DNA of 64,000 bases from Actomonas sp051209155. Its GTDB lineage: Bacteria; Verrucomicrobiota; Verrucomicrobiia; Opitutales; Opitutaceae. Shown here one piece after another: positions 35,339 to 43,395 of this stretch (positions are counted from its first letter, which is position 1; every line of letters begins with the position of its first letter). The stretch lies in assembly GCA_051209155.1 (NCBI GenBank), contig JBPJGB010000001.1. The stretch is one strand, 5' to 3'. The position numbers and the translations under genes were made by a program. The notes below the pieces were generated by a model. The model was not told the DNA's origin and searched no databases. It saw nothing but the letters and a program-made list of their open reading frames with translations.

Positions 35339-36838
35339 GTGATAAATCGGCTTCTCAACCTCAGTCCCCGTGCGCTGGGCGCCGTGGTATTTCTGTTGGT
35401 TCTGGGTAACAGCACCGGGGCACTGGTCTATTTCTACCGTCACGCGCTTGAGGATCATGCGGAGATGCTCCGCCACCATGTGGCCGATTTGGCGACAGTG
35501 GTGGCGGCCTATGTGGACGTCGATGAACACGAGCAGTTGGTGAGTCCGGACCAACAAAGCTCCCCGCGCTACGCGACCCTGTTGGCGCCTCTCGTTGCGT
35601 TTCACCTGCGCCACGAGAACGTGATCTACGCCTACACCATGCGGGTCGATGAGGCCGGCGATGAGTGGGTGATTCTGGATACGACCAACGACCCGACGGT
35701 GATCGCACACGAGCAGGCGAATGGGCTCGATCCGGTTCCCTCGCCCTTGCTCGAGCGCTACCACACGCCGCCGGGCAACGAGGCCGCCGATGCCACCCTG
35801 CGAAAGGGTGAAGCCTACGTTTTCCGGATTCCCTACACCGATGACTTCGGGTCGTTCATCAATGCGCGATACCCCCTCTTTGATGCGAAGGGTAACTACG
35901 TGGGCTACGCCGGGGTGCATTTTTCGCTGCAACGCTTTCATACCCGCCTCAACGAGATCCGTTACTTCGGCCTGGTCGCCTTCGGGATCGCCGTCCTTGT
36001 GAGTCTGCTTCTAGCGCGGATCGCAGTGGTCGGGCGTCGTCAGGACCTCGAGCACCTGCACCGCATCGAGGCGGCGGAAGCGGACATGCGGGCGCAGCGG
36101 GACCGAGCTGACCAAGCCAAGGCGGCCAAGGGCGAACTGCTGGCCGTCGCCACGCACGACCTGAAGAATCCGCTGGCGGCCATCGCGGGCATCGCGGGCC
36201 TGCTCCTACGCCGCAAACGCAAGCTCCCGCCCGATGATCGCACCGCGGCGGAGATCGAGTCGCTGGAGAGCATCCAGAGCTCGGCTGAACACATGTCGGA
36301 AATTGTGCGCGGCATCCTGCTCAACGAGGGCATGGAGGCTGGTCGGATGGAGTTGAAGGCCGAGCCGACCGACCTGCGCGAGATCGCAGTCGAGGTGATC
36401 CGCTTCAGCAGCCCGGCCGCGACGCGCAAGCAGATCAACCTACGCCTGGCCGACGGCGAGCCGGTGGTGGCCGCGGTGGATCGTCAGCTCGCGCGCGAAG
36501 CGTTCGACAATTACGTGAGCAACGCGGTCAAGTATTCATCATCCGGTGACGCCGTGACGGTCGAGGTGCGGCTCGATGCGGCGACCGGCGAGGCCGAGTT
36601 CTCTGTCCGGGACCAGGGTCCGGGCCTGAGCGCGGAGGACCAAGCGAAGCTCTTCGGGAAGTTCCAAAAACTCACCGCCCGGCCGACCGGCGGCGAGACC
36701 TCCACCGGACTCGGATTGTCCATCGTTAAAACCATCGCCGAACGCCACGGCGGCAGCGTAGGCTGCGAGAGTCAGCTCGGCCACGGCGCCCGGTTTTGGC
36801 TCCGGTTGCCGGCCCAACCTGCCCAGCCTTCCGGTTAA
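35339..36838 (+). CDS. Membrane sensor histidine kinase of the PilB cassette
   Basis: 499 residues with GTG 35339 as the preferred start, just before the first membrane helix (ALGAVVFLLVLGNSTGALVY); a TTG at 35246 is in frame. The extracytoplasmic sensor (about 32-195) ends at a second helix (LVAFGIAVLVSLLLARIAVV). A short coiled coil leads to HisKA with H273 in ATHDLKNPLAAI, then HATPase_c with FDNYVSNAVKYS, RDQGPGLS and GLGLSIVK. The response regulator starts 12 bp downstream and the pilus-type ATPase lies at the end of the same operon, so it probably controls surface motility, adhesion or secretion. Confidence 0.93.
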   Translation: MINRLLNLSPRALGAVVFLLVLGNSTGALVYFYRHALEDHAEMLRHHVADLATVVAAYVDVDEHEQLVSPDQQSSPRYATLLAPLVAFHLRHENVIYAYTMRVDEAGDEWVILDTTNDPTVIAHEQANGLDPVPSPLLERYHTPPGNEAADATLRKGEAYVFRIPYTDDFGSFINARYPLFDAKGNYVGYAGVHFSLQRFHTRLNEIRYFGLVAFGIAVLVSLLLARIAVVGRRQDLEHLHRIEAAEADMRAQRDRADQAKAAKGELLAVATHDLKNPLAAIAGIAGLLLRRKRKLPPDDRTAAEIESLESIQSSAEHMSEIVRGILLNEGMEAGRMELKAEPTDLREIAVEVIRFSSPAATRKQINLRLADGEPVVAAVDRQLAREAFDNYVSNAVKYSSSGDAVTVEVRLDAATGEAEFSVRDQGPGLSAEDQAKLFGKFQKLTARPTGGETSTGLGLSIVKTIAERHGGSVGCESQLGHGARFWLRLPAQPAQPSG

Positions 36839-36850
36839 CCCCTTTGCCTT

Positions 36851-37240
36851 ATGCCATTCCCCCAGCACTGCCTCATCGTCGATGACGAACCACACGTGCA
36901 ACGGTTCCTGAGCATGTTGCTCGAAGACCTTTGCGAAGACGCCACCATTGCCACCGCGTCCAGCGGCCAGGAAGGGCTCGACGCCTACGCGGCGCAACGC
37001 GCCGACCTCGTCCTGCTCGACATCAACATGGTGGGCATGGACGGGCTCGAAACCCTGCATGCGCTGCGCGAACGCGATCCGTCAGCCAACGTGGTCATGG
37101 TCACCTCGGTCGACGTGCGGCGGGCGGTGGAGCAGGCTCTCATCGACGGCGCGCGCGGTTACATCCTCAAGGATACCCCGCTGGACGAGATCTCCGCCAC
37201 GCTGGGCGAGATCATTCAGACCATCACCCCCCAATCCTGA
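36851..37240 (+). CDS. Single-domain response regulator (CheY-like)
   Basis: 129 residues, receiver domain only. The acidic pair is in CLIVDDEP, the phospho-acceptor Asp in LVLLDINMVGMDG, Thr in VVMVTS, and Lys in GYILKDTP. No output domain, so it must act by protein contact, most simply on the PilB/GspE ATPase or the small protein encoded after it. Lies 12 bp after the kinase. Confidence 0.95.
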   Translation: MPFPQHCLIVDDEPHVQRFLSMLLEDLCEDATIATASSGQEGLDAYAAQRADLVLLDINMVGMDGLETLHALRERDPSANVVMVTSVDVRRAVEQALIDGARGYILKDTPLDEISATLGEIIQTITPQS

Positions 37241-37245
37241 TTCCC

Positions 37246-37452
37246 ATGAGCGACGAAACGCCCGCGCCGCAAACCCCGTTGCACGCCTCTTGGTCGATGG
37301 CTGAGGAGCGCTATTCGATGGCCGAAATTCTCAAGGAAGTGACCCACGAGCGGCTCACCGGCGCGGCCGGCATGCAGAAGCTCAAGCAGGATGAAATCCG
37401 TCGTCTCTTCAAAGCCGCCACCCCCAGCCCCGACTCCGATGGCCAAGATTGA
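37246..37452 (+). CDS. Small protein between response regulator and PilB-like ATPase
   Basis: 68 residues with ATG 37246, five bases after the regulator stop; its end overlaps the ATPase start by 14 bp. The middle is helical (EERYSMAEILKEVTHERL, QKLKQDEIRRLF) and the end is polar. No family recognised. Its tight overlap makes translation coupled to the ATPase and suggests an adaptor between phosphorylated regulator and ATPase (inference). Confidence 0.75.
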   Translation: MSDETPAPQTPLHASWSMAEERYSMAEILKEVTHERLTGAAGMQKLKQDEIRRLFKAATPSPDSDGQD

Positions 37453-39154
37453 TCCCGAGTTTCTCAAGGCCATCCGCGGCCTGCGCACCTTTTCCCGCAC
37501 GATCGATCTCAACGCCCTCGCTCTGACCGCTGAGAGCGAGCTGGACCTGGTCGAGCAACTCATCCGCTCTGGTCACGTCAACAAGACCGAGATCTGCCGC
37601 CTCTGGGCCGGGCAGGTGAATTTCTCCTATGTCGACCCGCTCACGTCCATCGTGACCGCCGAGGCGCTCGCGGCCATTCCGGCGGAGATCGCGACCAAGG
37701 CGGTCGCGCTCCCGGTTTACATCCTCAACGGCGTGTTGACCGTCGTGATGGCCCATCCCGAGGACGAAGCCCTCGTGCGTCGTCTCGGCATGGTCGCGCA
37801 GATGGAAGTGAGCCCGGCCTTTTCCCCCCCGAGCGAGGTGGCGGATCTCATTCGCATCCACTACGCAACCGAAGAGTCCCTCGCCGAGGCGTGTAACCTC
37901 GCCGAGGCGCAAGCGCTGCTGGCGGAGGGCGTCGAACTGGCCGAGGGCGGCGAACAGATCCGCGAGTTGGCCGACTCCGAGCAGGTCGTGACCTTCGTCG
38001 ACGCGCTCATCTATTTCGCGATCAGCAAGGACGCCAGCGACATCCACATCGAGCCGATGGAGTCGGAGGTGACGGTGCGCTATCGCATCGATGGATCGTT
38101 GCGGCCGCTGCTCACCTACGCGCGCTCGCTGCACCCGGCGGTGACCATCCGCCTCAAGATCCTGGCCGGGTGCGATATCACCGAAGCCCGCTTCCCGGCG
38201 GACGGACGTTTTTCGATCTCGGTCGGATCCAGCAACGCGGACTTCCGTTACTCCTCCATCCCGTCGCAATACGGCGAGAAGTCGGTCATCCGCCTGCTCG
38301 GCAACATGAGCCTGCGCAAGATGCTCACGCTCGATAAGATGATGATCTCGCAGTCGATCCTGGAGCCCTATCGACGTGTGATGAAGAGCCCGTCGGGCAT
38401 CATCTTCGTGACGGGTCCCACCGGCTCGGGCAAAACCACCACGTTATACTCGACCTTGGCCGAGTTGAACCAGCCCGACGTCAACATCTCGACCATTGAG
38501 GACCCGATTGAGCTCAAGCTCGAGCACGTCAACCAGACGCAGGTGCATCACGGCATCGAACTGTCGTTTGCGAAGATGCTCCGCGCGCTGTTGCGCCAGG
38601 ACCCGGACATCCTGTTGGTCGGTGAAATCCGCGACGCGGAGACCGCCAAGATCGCCACCGAAGCCGCGCTCACCGGTCACTTGGTGCTCACCACCTTGCA
38701 CGTGAAGAGTGCGCCGGAAGTCTTTGTCCGCCTGCAGGAAATCGGCGTCGATAACTACCTCATCGCACCCTCCGTCGTGGCGGTGATGGGGCAGCGCCTG
38801 GTCCCGCGCATTTGCGAAAAATGCAAGGAATCCTACGAGCCGAGCGAGGAGGTGCTGCGGCGTTACTTCTCCGACGAGGCCTTCCCGGAGAAGGTGCTCT
38901 TCCACCGCGGTGTCGGCTGCAAACACTGCGATCACACCGGTTTCCACGGCCGGATCTCCTTCCACGAGTTGTTGGTGGTCAACCGCGAGATCCGCGGGCT
39001 CATCGCCAACCGGGCCAATCTCGAAGAGGTCACCGACGCTGCCCGCAAGGTCGGTTATCGACCGCTGCGCTACGACGGCCTCAAGAAAGTGCTGCTCGGC
39101 CTGACGACGATCGAAGAAGTCGAAGCCGCCACGCCGATCGAATACGTGTCCTGA
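37439..39154 (+). CDS. PilB/GspE-type assembly ATPase
   Basis: 571 residues from ATG 37439. An N-terminal MshEN/T2SSE_N-like domain (about 20-150) is followed by the N2 domain and the RecA-like motor: Walker A GPTGSGKTT at residues 326-334, Asp box STIEDPIE, Walker B ILLVGEIRDAETA and His box LTGHLVLTTLH. The zinc-binding tetracysteine CEKCKESY / CKHCDHTG is complete, as in PilB and GspE. It powers extension of type IV pili or type II pseudopili at the inner membrane. It is last in a kinase-regulator-small protein operon; the matching pseudopilins are about 9 kb away. Confidence 0.95.
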   Translation: MAKIDPEFLKAIRGLRTFSRTIDLNALALTAESELDLVEQLIRSGHVNKTEICRLWAGQVNFSYVDPLTSIVTAEALAAIPAEIATKAVALPVYILNGVLTVVMAHPEDEALVRRLGMVAQMEVSPAFSPPSEVADLIRIHYATEESLAEACNLAEAQALLAEGVELAEGGEQIRELADSEQVVTFVDALIYFAISKDASDIHIEPMESEVTVRYRIDGSLRPLLTYARSLHPAVTIRLKILAGCDITEARFPADGRFSISVGSSNADFRYSSIPSQYGEKSVIRLLGNMSLRKMLTLDKMMISQSILEPYRRVMKSPSGIIFVTGPTGSGKTTTLYSTLAELNQPDVNISTIEDPIELKLEHVNQTQVHHGIELSFAKMLRALLRQDPDILLVGEIRDAETAKIATEAALTGHLVLTTLHVKSAPEVFVRLQEIGVDNYLIAPSVVAVMGQRLVPRICEKCKESYEPSEEVLRRYFSDEAFPEKVLFHRGVGCKHCDHTGFHGRISFHELLVVNREIRGLIANRANLEEVTDAARKVGYRPLRYDGLKKVLLGLTTIEEVEAATPIEYVS

Positions 39155-39171
39155 ATCACGCTTCGCTGTCG

Positions 39172-39263
39172 CCGGGGTCGGTGACCCCGGAGGGAATGGC
39201 GGAGGGGGCAACGCAGCGCCGGCTTTCGTTGGATCAGACCCGGGCTCACCGAGCCCGGCTACA
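39172..39263. repeat. Pair of GC-rich hairpins of the TGTAGCCGGG family
   Basis: Two hairpins in the ATPase downstream space: CCGGGGTC-GGT-GACCCCGG (39172-39190) and CCGGGCTC-ACC-GAGCCCGG followed by CTACA (39240-39263). The same two units, closely joined, occur inside gcvP at 49333-49381. REP-like by layout; no T-run, so not a terminator. Confidence 0.75.
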
Positions 39264-39287
39264 GCGATCGTGTCTCCGGCGCGGCGT

Positions 39288-40553
39288 TTAGGGCGCGACT
39301 GGCACGGTTTTGCGGCGGCGTTTCCAGCGTTCTTCGACGCCGGTGAGGGCGCCGTGTTCGTCCTCCAGGAACTCGATCGTCATCTTGCCGTCCTCAATCA
39401 CGAGGAGGTTGGGGCCCGCCGGGTGGAAGACCATCGGGTCCTGCTCCTTATAAGTCCAATGGAAGGCGCCGTCTTCGGTGATGCGGAAGCGGTGGGTGAC
39501 CTCGTCGGCGTCGGTGTCCTGATAGTCGCCGACAAAACGTGCGTAGCCGGCGCGGTCGAAGTCGGCGAGGCGTTCGGGCGAGATGAACGGGTCCTTGGCG
39601 TATTCAGCGTTTTTCACCTTTTGCTCCTCGATCGCTTCCATCGCCCGGGCGTGGGTGGCGTTGCGTCCGTCGTTGAACTTGAAGTCGGGCATGATCGAGT
39701 TGATGTAGGCCTCGGTGAGGCCATCGATGTCATCCTCCGACCACTCACTGCGGGTGGTGAGGATGCTGCGGAAGAGCAGGCCCTTGCGCACGCCTTCGAC
39801 GGCTTTGCGTATCGTGGGTTTGAATACCACCAGGGCGCCCCGCACGGCCGCGCGGGTGAAGAACCCCATTTCCTCCTTGGCCATGACGTTGGGCAACACG
39901 ACATCGATCACGCGGTCGAAGGCATTCTTGGGCGGCAGGAAATAGACCCAGTGGAAGCGGGCGAGGCGGTTGTTCTCGAGGTCGGCGGCGGTGAGGTCGT
40001 GGAAGGCGAACTCCACCTGCTCGACGTCGAACTCGTGGATCCACGCCACTTGGTAAATGGCGGTGCCGAGCCCTTCGAGGGGGAAGGGCAGCGCGGGCAC
40101 AACGAGGTCGAAGGTGAGGCCAATGTCGCTCTCTTCGCTGCCCAGGTCGATCTTCTCCTCCCATTTGGCGAGGGTGGCCTGGAGCTCCGTTGCGCGGGCG
40201 GCGACGGCGGGCTGGAGCTGGCCGGCCTCGGCCATGGCGAGGAATTTACGGAAGATCCAGAGCGGATGCGGTTCGCCCTCGTCGCCCACGATGATGAGTC
40301 CGCGACCCGGTGAGCTGGTGCCTTCGAGGGTATCGTAGGCGACACGCAGGACTTCGTCGGAAAACTTCTCGGCGTAGCGGCGGTCGCCGCTGTTGCGGGC
40401 GTGGATGGTGACGGCAAGGGCGTCGCCGTTGACCACAAAGGGCGCGAGCTGGAGCGGCAGTTCGTCCTCGGGCGGCGAGACAGGTTCGGCCACGCTGGTG
40501 GCGGCGAGCGCTGCGGCGGTGAGGAGGCAGGAAAGGAGGGTGCGAGGATGCAT
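39288..40553 (-). CDS. Exported protein of unknown function
   Basis: 421 residues with signal peptide (LLSCLLTAAALAATSVAE). Just after it stands LQLAPFVVNGDAL, a short motif frequent at the mature N-terminus of Opitutaceae outer-membrane or secreted proteins. The rest mixes helix and strand, with IIVGDEGEPHPLWIFRKFL, ALVVFKPTIRKAVEGVRKG and a C-terminal beta meander (RFRITEDGAFHWTYKEQDP) resembling a lipocalin-like or TTR-like end. No catalytic motif or family recognised. Monocistronic. Confidence 0.75.
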   Translation of the reverse strand: MHPRTLLSCLLTAAALAATSVAEPVSPPEDELPLQLAPFVVNGDALAVTIHARNSGDRRYAEKFSDEVLRVAYDTLEGTSSPGRGLIIVGDEGEPHPLWIFRKFLAMAEAGQLQPAVAARATELQATLAKWEEKIDLGSEESDIGLTFDLVVPALPFPLEGLGTAIYQVAWIHEFDVEQVEFAFHDLTAADLENNRLARFHWVYFLPPKNAFDRVIDVVLPNVMAKEEMGFFTRAAVRGALVVFKPTIRKAVEGVRKGLLFRSILTTRSEWSEDDIDGLTEAYINSIMPDFKFNDGRNATHARAMEAIEEQKVKNAEYAKDPFISPERLADFDRAGYARFVGDYQDTDADEVTHRFRITEDGAFHWTYKEQDPMVFHPAGPNLLVIEDGKMTIEFLEDEHGALTGVEERWKRRRKTVPVAP

Positions 40554-40636
40554 GGTGAGTTCTAGCCGCGCTGAGGGGGCGCGACACCCCTTTCACCCGC
40601 CGCGCCGCCGCTTGGTTTCAAAAGATTTCGCCTTTC

Positions 40637-41017
40637 TCAGCCTTCCAGCACCCAGGCCAGGGCAGCGGATTCCTGACGGAATATCTGACTTTCGTAGCTC
40701 AATTTTCCTTCGGTGAAGCTCAGCCACATGCGGCCCAGGCCGAAGTCGATCGCTTCGTGCATCAGCACAGCGAGCCGGCCGTCGGAGAGGATGGGGTTGA
40801 GGTAGACGCAGGTGTCGGCGACGAAACGGATTTCGTCGTTGTTCAGTTCGCGGACGGTGGCGTGGGCGTGGTTGACGAGCACGCGACGGCAATCGTGGGC
40901 GCGGGCGGCTTCGCCGGTTTCGGCGATCATGGTGACGAACTCGGCGGCCTGCAGGGCGCCGGCGGTGGCGACAGTGATCAAATTGCGTGCAGGGTCGAAC
41001 GATAGGGTATGGCTCAT
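40637..41017 (-). CDS. STAS/SpoIIAA-like protein
   Basis: 126 residues. A beta-alpha pattern (NLITVATAGALQAAEFVTMI, RRVLVNHAHATVRELN, RLAVLMHEAIDFGLGRMWLS) matches SpoIIAA-like/STAS-fold proteins that bind small ligands or partner proteins. No phosphorylatable Ser in the canonical position can be assigned. It stands alone, just upstream (on the map) of the mla-type operon but with its own start 84 bp away from that operon's last gene. Confidence 0.75.
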   Translation of the reverse strand: MSHTLSFDPARNLITVATAGALQAAEFVTMIAETGEAARAHDCRRVLVNHAHATVRELNNDEIRFVADTCVYLNPILSDGRLAVLMHEAIDFGLGRMWLSFTEGKLSYESQIFRQESAALAWVLEG

Positions 41018-41101
41018 GGCTTTCCTTCGGCGGGTCGGCTCAGGGGCGGGGTCGAACTCCGGTCGGGGGGGAGTTCGTGGTTCGGCTTAGCGGCCGTCGA
41101 A

Positions 41102-41707
41102 TCAGGGTAGATCGCCGGCGATGGTCTGGGCGGCGGCGGTCAAGGCGTCGCTCAGGCCCCGAGCAAGGTCGGCGGGGGTGCCGTCCCAGGTCGAGGCGGG
41201 ATGAGTGTAGTTACCGTTTCGATACAGTGTTCCACTCGGGGCGGACAGCGTGTAGCTGAGGGTAAAACGCAGGGTGCCGGCGGCGGTGGGCGCGGCGTCG
41301 ACGATGCGCACCTGCAGGTCGTAGGCGCGTTCGGGTTGCAGGGGAAAGGGCGGGGCGAGCACGCGGGCAATCGGGGCCTGGTTGGCCAGGGCGCCGCGCA
41401 GGACGCGGGTCATGCCCTTGTCGAGCGGCTCGGCCCAGCGATCGAAATCACGGTAGGTGACCTGATTGCGGTTATCGAGCACGGCCATGGCCGGGCTGTC
41501 GGCCAGGTAGACGGGGACCTCGATGGGCAGGAGGCCGATGGTCACGGCGTCGGTGGCCGGAGCGCTGGCGACCGGGGCCGGTTCGTCGAGGAGGAAGAAG
41601 CGGGTCGGGTCGGGCTGGGCTTCGGGCAAAATCTGGCAGCCGGTGAGGAAGGTGAGCGCGAAGGTGCCGAGCAGGGCGAGGACGGGGAGGCGAATGGGAC
41701 GGGTCAT
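41102..41707 (-). CDS. ABC-transport auxiliary lipoprotein (PqiC-like)
   Basis: 201 residues with lipobox LTFLTGC. The family pattern is clear: RFFLLDEP after the signal, then IGLLPIEVPVYLADSPAMAV, the NRNQVTYRDFDRWAEPLD strand with Tyr-Trp, and a C-terminal helix with ALTAAAQTIAGDL. These lipoproteins work with MCE/MlaD proteins in outer-membrane lipid transport. It is the last gene of the mlaE-mlaF-mlaD group, 46 bp after mlaD, with a purine-rich (map strand) spacer between them. Confidence 0.92.
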   Translation of the reverse strand: MTRPIRLPVLALLGTFALTFLTGCQILPEAQPDPTRFFLLDEPAPVASAPATDAVTIGLLPIEVPVYLADSPAMAVLDNRNQVTYRDFDRWAEPLDKGMTRVLRGALANQAPIARVLAPPFPLQPERAYDLQVRIVDAAPTAAGTLRFTLSYTLSAPSGTLYRNGNYTHPASTWDGTPADLARGLSDALTAAAQTIAGDLP

Positions 41708-41753
41708 CGGTCGGCGGGGAGAAAGAGAAAGATAAAAGGAAAGAGAAAGATGC

Positions 41754-42758
41754 TCAGGGCGTGGGCGCGCGGCCGGTGAGGAGGGCGTTGGGGTTGCGCT
41801 CCAGGAAGTCGGCGAGGCGGGCGATGGCGCGGGAGGCTTCGCCGAGTTGGCGCAGGGCGATGGTGGCTTCGGCGCCGAGGCCGGATTGGGCGGCGATGAA
41901 CTGGTTGGCGGTGGCGGACACCTCGTCGAGCGCGGCGAGGGAGGCGCGGGCCTGTTGCAGGGTTTCGGCAAGTTCGGCGGCGGTGGGATCGATGTTGCTC
42001 TCCACACGCTGCAGGGTGGTGCGCAGGTCGGCGAGGGCGCCGTCGAGGTTGTCGAGGATGGAGGGAATGCGCGGATTTTCGGCGAGCGAGCGGACGGACT
42101 TGGCGGTGGCGGTGAGCTCGGTGTTGAGCGCGGCCACATCGAGGGCGTTGATCTGGCGCCGGCTGTCGGCGAGCAGACCGTGGAGTTCGGTGGCCATGCC
42201 GGCGAAGTCGATGTCCTTCACCTTGGCGAGGATTTCGCTGAAGGTGGCCTGGAATTCCGAGATGGCGGAGGGCACGGCGGGGACGACCGCGTAGTCGACC
42301 GGCACCCGGTCGAGGGCGTCGGCGGGGTATTCGGTGGGATCGCGGAAATCGAGTTCGACGTAGAGCAGGCCGGTGGCGAGGCCGATGACGCCGAGTTGGG
42401 CGCGCAGACCGTGGTCGATGAGGTTTTCAATTTCGCCGCGGTCGGTGAAGTCGATGAGGTCGCCGGCGGTGTCCTTCATGACGGCGCGGTTGAGTTCGCA
42501 GAGCACGGCGACGACGGAGGATTTGGTGGATTCGTCGTAGGTGAGGTTGACCTGCGTCACGCGGCCCACGCGCACACCGCGCAACTTGACCGGTGAGCCT
42601 TCGTCGAGGCCGGAAACGGATTCATCGAAGTAGACGACGAAGCGCTGCGGTTTGCGCAGGAAACTGAGGCTGCCGAAGGAGAAGAGCCCGATCATGCCGA
42701 TGAGCATGGCCCCGAGCACAAAAAAACCGACAACGGTGGGGCTGACCTTGGTCTTCAT
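41754..42758 (-). CDS. mlaD: MCE/MlaD family lipid-transport protein
   Basis: 334 residues. One N-terminal membrane anchor (VVGFFVLGAMLIGMIGLFSF), then an MCE domain (RFVVYFDESVSGLDEGSPVK, GVRVGRVTQV, GLRAQLGVIGLATGLLYVEL). After it comes a long helical stalk (about 165-325) with repeated heptads that probably forms the central hydrophobic tunnel. This is the substrate-binding part of an MlaFEDB-like importer/exporter of phospholipids. It is separated from the permease and ATPase genes by an inserted toxin-antitoxin pair. Confidence 0.94.
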   Translation of the reverse strand: MKTKVSPTVVGFFVLGAMLIGMIGLFSFGSLSFLRKPQRFVVYFDESVSGLDEGSPVKLRGVRVGRVTQVNLTYDESTKSSVVAVLCELNRAVMKDTAGDLIDFTDRGEIENLIDHGLRAQLGVIGLATGLLYVELDFRDPTEYPADALDRVPVDYAVVPAVPSAISEFQATFSEILAKVKDIDFAGMATELHGLLADSRRQINALDVAALNTELTATAKSVRSLAENPRIPSILDNLDGALADLRTTLQRVESNIDPTAAELAETLQQARASLAALDEVSATANQFIAAQSGLGAEATIALRQLGEASRAIARLADFLERNPNALLTGRAPTP

Positions 42759-42810
42759 GAAACGTGAGAGTGAAAGGGAGTGAGCGGAAAGGGGAAGTCA
42801 GGAAGGGCGG

Positions 42811-43140
42811 TCAGCCCAGTCCCATGACGAAAGCGAGGGTGCGGTTGAGACGAACAAGCGTGGTTGAATCGAGCGATCCGATTGTGCGATCGATTCGTTC
42901 GCGGGAAACCGCAAGGACCTTGTCGGTCATGATATCGGAGGGTTTGCGCAGGCCGTTTGCGTCCGCGGGTTCGAGTCGAATGCGAAACAGGGGTGCATCG
43001 GTGAGATGGCTGGTGATGAGGCAGATGAGGATGCTGCTGATGCCGGCATCGGTGAGGGCATCGGCCTGCACCACGACGGCGGGTCGGGGTTTGCCGAAGT
43101 CACCGGGCGCGGCGACAAGCACGATTTCACCGCGCTTCAC
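42811..43140 (-). CDS. mazF: MazF/PemK-type toxin
   Basis: 109 residues from GTG 43140, which overlaps the antitoxin TGA in GTGA. KRGEIVLVAAPGDFGKPRPA and VVVQAD are the conserved MazF N-terminal strands (Arg and the GKPRPA loop), followed by LICLITSHLTDAPLFRIRLE and the C-terminal LDSTTLVRLNRTLAFVMGL helix. An endoribonuclease blocked by its partner until the antitoxin is degraded. Inserted between mlaF and mlaD in the same direction. Confidence 0.92.
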   Translation of the reverse strand: MKRGEIVLVAAPGDFGKPRPAVVVQADALTDAGISSILICLITSHLTDAPLFRIRLEPADANGLRKPSDIMTDKVLAVSRERIDRTIGSLDSTTLVRLNRTLAFVMGLG

Positions 43141-43355
43141 GCGTCCTCCGCGACGTGTTCGATAAATGCGAGGGCGGTGCGCTCGTCGGTCGCGTTGAGG
43201 TGACCAACCTGCGCTGCGAGTGATTGGGCAAAGCCGGCGGCTTCGGTGTCGGGCACCCAGATTTGGACCGGCCGTAAACCCTGGCGCCGCAGACGCTCGC
43301 GATAGGCGGTCATCTTGTCGGTCGGACCGGAGGTCGGGCGCTTGCGTGCGGACAT
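43137..43355 (-). CDS. mazE: MazE-type antitoxin (DUF3018 family)
   Basis: 72 residues. TAYRERLRRQGLRPVQIWVP is the typical core of the DUF3018/MazE antitoxins; the C-terminal helix (ATDERTALAFIEHVAED) would bind the toxin. Its stop overlaps the toxin GTG. A perfect 12-bp palindrome lies 5 bp upstream of its ATG, where such antitoxins usually bind to autoregulate. Confidence 0.9.
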   Translation of the reverse strand: MSARKRPTSGPTDKMTAYRERLRRQGLRPVQIWVPDTEAAGFAQSLAAQVGHLNATDERTALAFIEHVAEDA

Positions 43356-43359
43356 GTCG

Positions 43360-43371
43360 GTAACATGTTAC
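43360..43371. promoter_or_regulatory. Perfect 12-bp palindrome, probable antitoxin operator
   Basis: GTAACATGTTAC is an exact inverted repeat in the 29-bp gap between mlaF and the antitoxin ATG (43355). Its position matches autoregulatory operators of MazE-like antitoxins. Confidence 0.6.
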
Positions 43372-43395
43372 TGGGTTTTGCCGGGTCAAGTGCGC

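Noticed and set aside
36931..37245. Longer start for the 68-residue protein of the PilB cassette
   Set aside because: The extension is in another frame of the response regulator and Arg-rich; ATG 37246 fits the operon spacing.
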